Below, in pieces: positions 57,877 through 64,000 of a stretch of DNA of 64,000 nt. Each line of letters starts with the position of its first letter. Within the stretch, counting starts at the first letter, position 1. This DNA comes from Macrothele yani (Eukaryota; Arthropoda; Arachnida; Araneae; Macrothelidae): contig CM077034.1 in the NCBI GenBank assembly GCA_039090855.1, positions 228,926,005 through 228,990,004 on the forward strand, read 5' to 3'. The translations under genes were made by a program, and so were the position numbers. The notes beneath the pieces were generated by a model. It was given only the letters and a program-made list of their open reading frames with translations, was not told the DNA's origin and did no database searches.

Positions 57877-59085
57877 ATGAGTGGACATCTCAATGTACCG
57901 TAATTTTGGGACTAAGAGCCGCAGGTTAAAAATTTTGCAATCTTGAAAGCAAAAGTTGCCGTAAGGGCCGCACCGGCATGATGAGTGGACATCTCAATGT
58001 ACCATAATTTTCGGACTAAGAGCCGCAGGTTAAAAATGTTGCAATCTTGAAAGCAAAAGTTGCTGTAAGGGCCGCACCGGCATGATGAGTGGACATCACA
58101 ATGTACCGTAATTTTCGGACTAAGAGCCGCAGGTTCAAAATTTTGCAATCTTGAAAGCAAAAGTTGCCATAAGGGCCGCACCGGCATGATGAGTGGACAT
58201 CTCAATGTACCGTAATTTTCGGACTAAGAGCCGCAGGTTAAAAATTTTGCAATCTTGAAAGCAAAAGTTGCCGTAAGGGCCGCACCGGCATGATGAGTGG
58301 ACATCTCAATATACCGTAATTTTCGGACTAAGAGCCGCATCGGCGTAAGGGCCGCAGGTTAAAAATTTTGCAATCTTGAAAGCAAAAGTTGCCATAAGGG
58401 CCGCACCGGCATGATGAGTGGACATCTCAATGTACCGTAATTTTCGGACTAAGAGCCGTATCGGCGTAAGGGCCGCAGGTTCAAAATTTTGCAATCTTTA
58501 AAGCAAAAGTTGCCATAAGGGCCGCACCGGCATGATGAGTGGACATCTCAATGTACCGTAATTTTCGGACTAAGAGCCGCAGGTTAAAAATTTTGCATTC
58601 TCAAAAGCAAAAGTTGCCGTAAGAGCCGCACCAGCATGATGAGTGGACATCTCAATGTACCATAATTTTCGGACTAAGAACCGCAGGTTAAAAATGTTGC
58701 AATCTTGAAAGCAAAAGTTGCTGTTAAGGGCCGCGCCGGCATGATGAGTGGACATCACAATGTACCGTAATTTTCGGACTAAGAGCCGCAGGTTCAAAAT
58801 TTTGCAATCTTGAAAGCAAAAGTTGCCATAAGGGCCGCACCGGCATGATGAGTGGACATCTCAATGTACCGTAATTTTCGGACTAAGAGCCGCATCGGCG
58901 TAAGGGCCGCAGGTTAAAAATTTTGCAATCTTGAAAGCAAAAGTTGCCGTAAGGGCCGCACCGGCATGATGAGTGGACATCTCAATGTACCGTAATTTTC
59001 GGACCAAGAGCCGCAGGTTAAAAATTTTGCAATCTTGAAAGCAAAAGTTGCCGTAAGGGCCGCACCGGCATAAGGGCCGCACCTG
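57877..59085. repeat. ~104-bp tandem array containing a piece of the hAT gene
   Basis: About 11 units of 101-120 bp. Each has TGATGAGTGGACATCTCAAT (hAT codons for MSGHLN) followed by GTACCGTAATTTTCGGACTA, GAGCCGC, AGGTTAAAAATTTTGCAATC, AAGCAAAAGTTGCC and GGGCCGCACCGGCA. The first unit is the authentic hAT/TIR junction. Longer units carry one extra GGCGTAAGGGCCGC. Frames on the minus strand are repeat artefacts. Confidence 0.93.
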
Positions 59086-60963
59086 TGAAGTCGTGGTGCT
59101 GCTCAGAAAACTAAATTATCTTCCTTATTTTCATGAATTAACTCACACCCAGCGTGATTATATATATACTTCAAAGGCTAATGCTGCAACTCAGTGTCGA
59201 TCTGCTTTATACACTTATTTTTTCATACTGGCAAAAATTTTTATTTATACATTTTTTATTAGTCATGTTAATGATGTTATTTGTTTGCCTTTATTAAATG
59301 CTCAAAACCATTTATGTAATCAATATAAATCACGGTTAATCTTAAGACTGCCGTTAGAAAACCACACAATTGTCTAAATTCCATTCAATGTGGATGTCTC
59401 CTACAGGATGGTTCTCTGTTCACCGCAATAGAATCCGTCTTAAAAGTAATGAACTTATAAATTATCGCTTGTAATGCTTTCGATTAATGTTTTCTTTAAT
59501 AATATGTTCCTTCTATGTTATGCTTTTTTTCTTTACCAGCTGCCTCGCACGTGTTCGCGGATCTGGCCGCCAACACTTCCATAACAGCGGTGCCGCTCTC
59601 TTTCAAGTGGTTTGACCTACTTTCATTTACTGCGCACTGTGCCTTCGCGTTGAGCTCCGCTTTTATATGAATTCCTTCTTTTTTTTTCTTTTCCAGCCGA
59701 AGCCTTCAACTTCCACTATCGTCAGTCAATAATAAAAAAAAAAATTAAAATCGAAGCAAAACTCAGGAGCACGAGCCTAGAAACACCTGTATCGCATGCC
59801 AGATGAACCAAGAAGAGTGAACAGAATTTGTCTTTCCGTCCCGCCAGTATTGTTTGGAATAGGTCTCTGCTAATGGAATCGTCCTGGGGCAGGCTTTTGC
59901 ATTGTTCGTGTTCTTAAGCTTTTGTTCAGGAAAGTGCCCATCAAACCGGTCTCCCCACCCCACCGAAAATCATCGCACCTTCCTGCATGATGTATGCTGC
60001 AGCGAACGAAAGAGATACGCTGGGCGCGATATCCACAGAAGCCTCGGACGTCACGCTACTCGTCTGTGTGCTTATGTCCCCTTCCATCCCCCATTTCCTC
60101 CATGCAAAGGGCATTTGAGTCAGGCATTCCTGTCCTCCCCCCACTTTCCCTCCTAAACCAACATCAGGACAGCGGAGTTATCGTGTCTAACGTACGAGTA
60201 GAAAGGGAGGGAAACTTGATCACAATCGAGTTTGTGAAAAAAAAAAAAAGACGTGGTTTGAAAAAATGTACTAAGCATCTGCATGGAAAAAAAAAAAAAA
60301 AAAATTAAAATCGAAGCGAAACTCAGGAGCACGAGCCAAGAAACACCTGTATCGCATGCCAGATGAACCAAGAAGAGTGAACAGAATTTGTCTTTCCGTC
60401 CCGCCAGTACTGTTTGGAATAGGTCTCTGCTAATGGAATCATCCTGGGGCAGGCTTTTGAATTGTTCGTGTTCTTAAGCTTTTGTTCAGGAAAGTGCCCA
60501 TCAAACCGGTCTCCCCACCCCACGGAAAATCATCGCACCTTCCTGCATGATGTATGCTGCAGCGAACGAAAGAGATACGCTGGGTGCGATATCCACAGAA
60601 GCCTCGGACGTCACGCTACTCGTCTGTGTGCTTATGTCCCCTTCCATCCCCCATTCCTCCATGCAAAGGGCATTTGAGTCAGGCATTCCTGTCCTCCCCC
60701 CCACTTTCCCTCCTAAACCAACATCAGGACAGCGGAGTTATCGTGTATAACGTACGAGTAGAAAAGGAGGGAAACTCGATCACAGTCGAGTTTGTGGGGA
60801 AAAAAAGACGTGGTTTGAAAAAATTTACTAAGCATCTGCATGGGGGAAAAAAAGGGAGGGAAGAAACAGTTTTATCGAAAACAAATTCGGCATACGGGCC
60901 GCACACCCGAAAATTTCACTTTTAGTAACGTAAGAGCTGCGGCTCTTAGCCCAAAAATTACGG
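57899..60963. mobile_element. Non-autonomous TIR element with TA duplication, inside hAT
   Basis: Ends CCGTAATTTTGGGACTAAGA and (reverse complement) CCGTAATTTTTGGGCTAAGA, followed inward by GCCGC. TA flanks at 57897-57898 and 60964-60965; removing it joins the hAT codons MSGHLNV to LQGKVLGKY. It carries a tandem array at its left end and a two-copy 560-bp repeat. The segment 59086-59740 has no recognised gene. The family is unassigned, although the TA duplication suggests a Tc1/mariner-related mobiliser. Confidence 0.8.
59741..60865. repeat. Two-copy 560-bp direct repeat
   Basis: 59741-60300 and 60301-60865 are nearly identical head-to-tail copies starting AAAATTAAAATCGAAGC and ending in A-rich CATGGAAAAA or CATGGGGGAAAAA. 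The A-run at the junction resembles a retroposed unit with a tail. No RNA polymerase III box or coding domain is recognised. Confidence 0.93.
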
Positions 60964-61359
60964 TACTTCAAGGCAAAGTTTTGGGAAAGTACTCTAAAGC
61001 TCTCTTCACGCATTGCTATGCTCATGTAACGAACTTGGTACTGCAACCGTCCCTAGAGTGCGACAAAGAGCTTAAAGTCTTCTTTAGCGGTCTTAAATCA
61101 TTACCTACTTTTTTCTCTCATTCTCCTAAAAGATTACACCAACTTTCTGCTTTCATGTCCAGAAAGCTACCATCATTAGCTCCTACCCGACGGAATTTTA
61201 CCTCAAGACTTGTTCATACAGTCAATAAAAACAGAGAAGCATTGATAATGTATTTTAAACGTGTCAGTGAAAGTGGGCACTTCGACCATTTGACTGCAAT
61301 GACAGCAAGGGGATTTGTTGGCTTTTTAAAAAACTTCAAAAACATATTTTTTTATAAAG

Positions 61360-63106
61360 GTTCTATCTAATACAGATTTTGAAGATGACAATCCGTTTCT
61401 TGGCGTAAATGTGACAAGGATGGTATCCGAAAACTTGAAAATTTTCATCGTCCTGGAGCGGGACTCGAACCCGCGTCTCCCAGAAAACGCCCGGGTATGC
61501 TAACCACTACAATACCGAGAACGACCAAGTTTAAAGTTTCCGATCAATTTGAATATAACCCTCACGGGATTCGCTAGTCGAAGCAACCGACATTCATGTT
61601 TAGCGAATCTGGAGGTTAAGAATCTTATCCCGTGTTTGCCCGGAGAAGCAGATAAATCATGAAAGAAATATGGGATTATGCCATATAATACAAATTTTGA
61701 AGACGACAATCCGATTTTTGGCGTAAATGTTACAAGGATGGTAAGTCAGATAATATCCGAAAACTTGAAAATTTTCATCGTCCTGGAGCGGGACTCGAAC
61801 CCGCATCTCCCATATAGCGCACGGATACGCTAACCACTACACCACCCAGACGACCAAGTTTCTGATCAATTTGAATATAACCCTCACGGGATTCGCTAGT
61901 CGAAGCAACCGGCATTCATGTTTAGCGAATCTGGAGGTTAAGAATCTTATCCCGTGTTTGCCCGGAGAAGCAGATAAATCATGAAAGAAATATGGGATTA
62001 CGCCATATAATACAAATTTTGAAGATGACAATCCGATTTTTAGCGTAAATGTTACCAGGATGGTAAGTCAGATAATATCCGAAAACTTGAAAATTTTCAT
62101 CGTCCTGGAGCGGGACTCGAACCCGCATCTCCCAGATAGCGCCCGGGTATGCTAACCACTACACCACCCAGAACGACCAAGTTTCAAGTTTCCGATCAAT
62201 TTGAATATAACCATCACAGGATTCGCTAGTCGAAGCAACCTGCATTCATGTTTAGCAAATCTGGAGGTTAAGAATCTTATCCCGTGTTTGCCCGGAGAAG
62301 CAGATAAATCATGAAAGAAATACGGGATTACGCCATATAATAAAAATTTTGAAGATGACAATCCGATTTTTGGCGTAAATGTTACAGGGATGGTAAGTCA
62401 GATAATATCCAAAAACTTGATAATTTTCATCGTCCTGGAGCGGGATTCGAACCCCCGTCTCCCAGAAAACGCCCGGGTATGCTAACCACTACACCACCCA
62501 GAACGACCAAGTTTCAAGTTTCCGATCAATTTGAATATAACCATCACAGGATTCGCTAGTCGAAGCAACCTGCATTCATGTTTAGCAAATCTGGAGGTTA
62601 AGAATCTTATCCCGTGTTTGCCCGGAGAAGCAGATAAATCATGAAAGAAATACGGGATTACGCCATATAATACAAATTTTGAAGATGACAATCCGATTTT
62701 TGGCGTAAATGTGACAAGGATGGTAAGTCAGATAATATCAAAACACTTGAAAATTTTCATTGTCCTGGAGCGGGACTCGAACCCGCGTCTCCCAGAAAAC
62801 GCCCAGGTATGCTAACCACTACACCACCCAGAACGACCAAGTTTCAAGTTTCCGATCAATTTGAATATAACCATCACAGGATTCGCTAGTCGAAGCAAAC
62901 CGGCATTCATGTTTAGCGAATCTGGAGGTTAAGAATCTTATCCCGTGTTTGCCCGGAGAAGCAGATAAATCAAGAAAGAAATACGGGATTACGCCACACA
63001 ATACAAATTTTGAAGATGACAATCTGATTTTTGGCGTAAATGTTACAGGGATGGTAAGTCAGATAATATCCGAAAACTTGAAAAAAAAATTTTTCATCGT
63101 CCTGGA
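61360..63106 (-). repeat. ~330-bp tandem array: tRNA-like sequence plus hAT flank
   Basis: Five units with tRNA-like segments (minus strand) at 61449-61524, 61779-61853, 62101-62176, 62431-62506 and 62761-62836, plus an 11-nt stub at 63096. Each unit also carries AATACAAATTTTGAAGATGA and CGTAAATGT, which is hAT coding sequence. No unit interrupts the others; the array lies between IFIVLE and FSDVLF of hAT. Confidence 0.92.
61449..61524 (-). other. tRNA-like sequence (SINE head or tRNA pseudogene)
   Basis: Minus strand, representative of five. It can fold as a cloverleaf: acceptor CGTTCTGG/CCAGGACG in the better copies, A box TGGTGTAGTGG, anticodon stem CCCGG/CTGGG, B box GGTTCGAGTCC, T stem GCGGG/CCCGC. 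The anticodon loop is GCGTTTT here and GCGCTAT in other copies, lacks the usual U33 and varies, so a working tRNA is unlikely. Confidence 0.65.
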
Positions 63107-63437
63107 GCTTTTTCAGATGTCTTTTCAGATGTATTATTCAGTATACTGCAGTCCACGAATGTTGACATTTTGTACTGCAGTACTAAAATAACTGAGTTTC
63201 AACAGCAACTGCAAAGCGAAAGGGAGAATTTTGAGCCATTGTGGTCTTGTATTCATGGTGAAGTAAGGGAGGAAAAAATGCGTCCAATAACAAAACAGAG
63301 GTTGAACGATAAAACAGAGCAAGACTACTGCCGGAGACTTTACTTTGAAATAATTGGTAATATTAGCAATCATATAATGATTAGACTCGCATTGTTTGAA
63401 AAGTTGCAGTACTTTGATTTGTTAAACCCAACAAAAA

Positions 63438-64000
63438 TGGCCTACTTTATCCTTGCCTCAGTCTCCTGGGGCACAGACAGGACTTCCTTGTTCCGTATTT
63501 ACCATTCTCTCATTTGGTCTAAGCTGGATTATGGCTGTATGGTGCATGGCTCTGCGCGTACTTGCGTTCTCCGGCCGTTGGATACCATCCACCATCAAGC
63601 GCTGCGTCTTTGTACGGGAGCATTTCGCACGTCACCAATTCCCAGCCTTTACGCCGACGCGAACGAACCGTCGCTTCATTTACGCCGTCTGCAGCTGTCT
63701 CTTCAATTTTACCTGAAACTTAAATCTCTCTCAGACTATCCTTTATACGATGCAGTTTTTCATCCCCAGCATGCTCGTTTTTTTGAGACCCGTCCCTCGT
63801 GCATTCGAACCTTCGGTCTTCGTATGGCGGCCGTAGCTCGTGATGCAGGGCTCGACTTGTCACTCGTTGGAGAGACCAGGGGATTTGAGGATCCCCCATG
63901 GCTCCCTCTTGGTGTCATGGTTGATACCAGCTTTACATCTTTTGATAAGTCCTCAACCCCTGCGTCAGTGTACCAGCAGCTCTTCGCTGAACACCGTTAC
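63438..64000 (+). CDS. LINE reverse transcriptase C-terminal part, cut by the window end
   Basis: Open from about 63461 to the last base: SWGTDRTSLFRIYHSLIWSK, LDYGCMVHGSARTCVLRPLD, IHHQALRLCTGAFRTSPIPS, LYADANEPSLHLRRLQLSLQ. This is the region after the reverse transcriptase palm in Jockey/I-type LINEs, which are abundant in ticks and spiders. An RNase H domain would be expected beyond 64000 if it is I-type. It begins abruptly after hAT LLNP, so it is a 5'-truncated insertion. It has no stop in view and may be young. Confidence 0.85.

Larger units (their letters stand above)
56059..63437 (+). pseudogene. hAT-type transposase gene (ZMYM1/TTF-like), broken by four insertions
   Basis: Pieces in order: MDSESVIKKLLNSTFL; EISDWLCGCDVDNKFYCWTC-LLF (TTF-type zinc-binding motif, 56235-56330); after PLE fragment E, HEGYEDLNHLNTAVKKHSE; then FDSQRRAEIELHNEK, INAVCYLAKQELPFKVHEEN, FVAVMLDE/TSDVSNKSQL (catalytic Asp; one extra A at 57668), GDKLIAQTYDAAALMSGHLN; after the TA-element, VLGKYSKALFTHCYAHVTNL, FKRVSESGHFDHLTAM; after the tRNA-like array, DVLFSILQST, EQDYCRRLYFEIIGNISNHI and FEKLQYFDLLNP. 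The C-terminal dimerisation region is replaced by a LINE. The family is a hAT transposase or a gene domesticated from one; with this many breaks it is a relic. Confidence 0.87.

Noticed and set aside
61449..62836. Cluster of five functional tRNA genes
   Set aside because: The cloverleaf and Pol III boxes are there, but the anticodon loop varies between copies, lacks U33, and all lie in a 330-bp array carrying hAT sequence.

Overview
The window is eukaryotic and looks metazoan. Its mix of mariner, Tc1, hAT, RTE-type LINE, Penelope-like (PLE) and tRNA-SINE elements, plus a 3' LINE fragment of the kind common in ticks and spiders, suggests an arthropod, perhaps a chelicerate; that taxon guess is inference only. 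I found no host protein-coding gene and no functional tRNA or rRNA that I can defend. Nearly every recognisable protein segment belongs to a transposable element, and almost all are broken.

Layout. 1-3.7 kb: low-complexity and tandem DNA. 3.7-8.4 kb: a PLE (minus strand) split by mariner copy 1, then RTE copy A. 8.6-10.3 kb: a ~60-bp satellite with a 583-bp higher-order period. 10.7-12.0 kb: mariner copy 2. 12.7-14.1 kb: a complete-ended Tc1. 14.7-17.5 kb: two more satellites (42 bp and 79 bp). 17.5-23.7 kb: a second PLE split by a 2.9-kb TIR element (itself holding five 289-bp repeats) and by a short dispersed repeat, then RTE copy B with an intact reverse transcriptase frame and a third type of mariner. 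23.7-34.1 kb: a large array of ~105-bp units joined by poly(A) tracts, which becomes a higher-order array carrying nine copies of a mariner 5' end. 34.7-37.6 kb: degenerate repeats and a 50-bp minisatellite made from the same mariner's DNA-binding region. 37.7-42.8 kb: two long palindromes and RTE copies C and D. 42.8-46.3 kb: a dispersed repeat holding mariner copy 3, then the rest of the array-associated mariner, split by a tRNA-SINE. 46.9-50.7 kb: a third PLE split by a multimeric SINE. 50.7-55.2 kb: a Tc1 remnant split by RTE copy E and by a PLE fragment. 56.0-63.4 kb: one hAT-type transposase gene broken by four insertions, two of which grew into tandem arrays. 63.4-64.0 kb: 3' part of another LINE.

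The theme is nesting followed by local tandem amplification. Direct repeats flanking insertions allow the order of events to be read in several places. In at least three places a tandem array carries a piece of a transposase gene: two contain the flanking hAT reading frame at an insertion junction and one is cut from a mariner DNA-binding domain. Two retroelement insertions (a SINE and an RTE) are internally multimeric yet sit within a single target-site duplication. Five PLE-associated sites carry a hammerhead-ribozyme-like hairpin with different stem sequences; four are good matches and one is degenerate. These are the observations I consider most worth checking.
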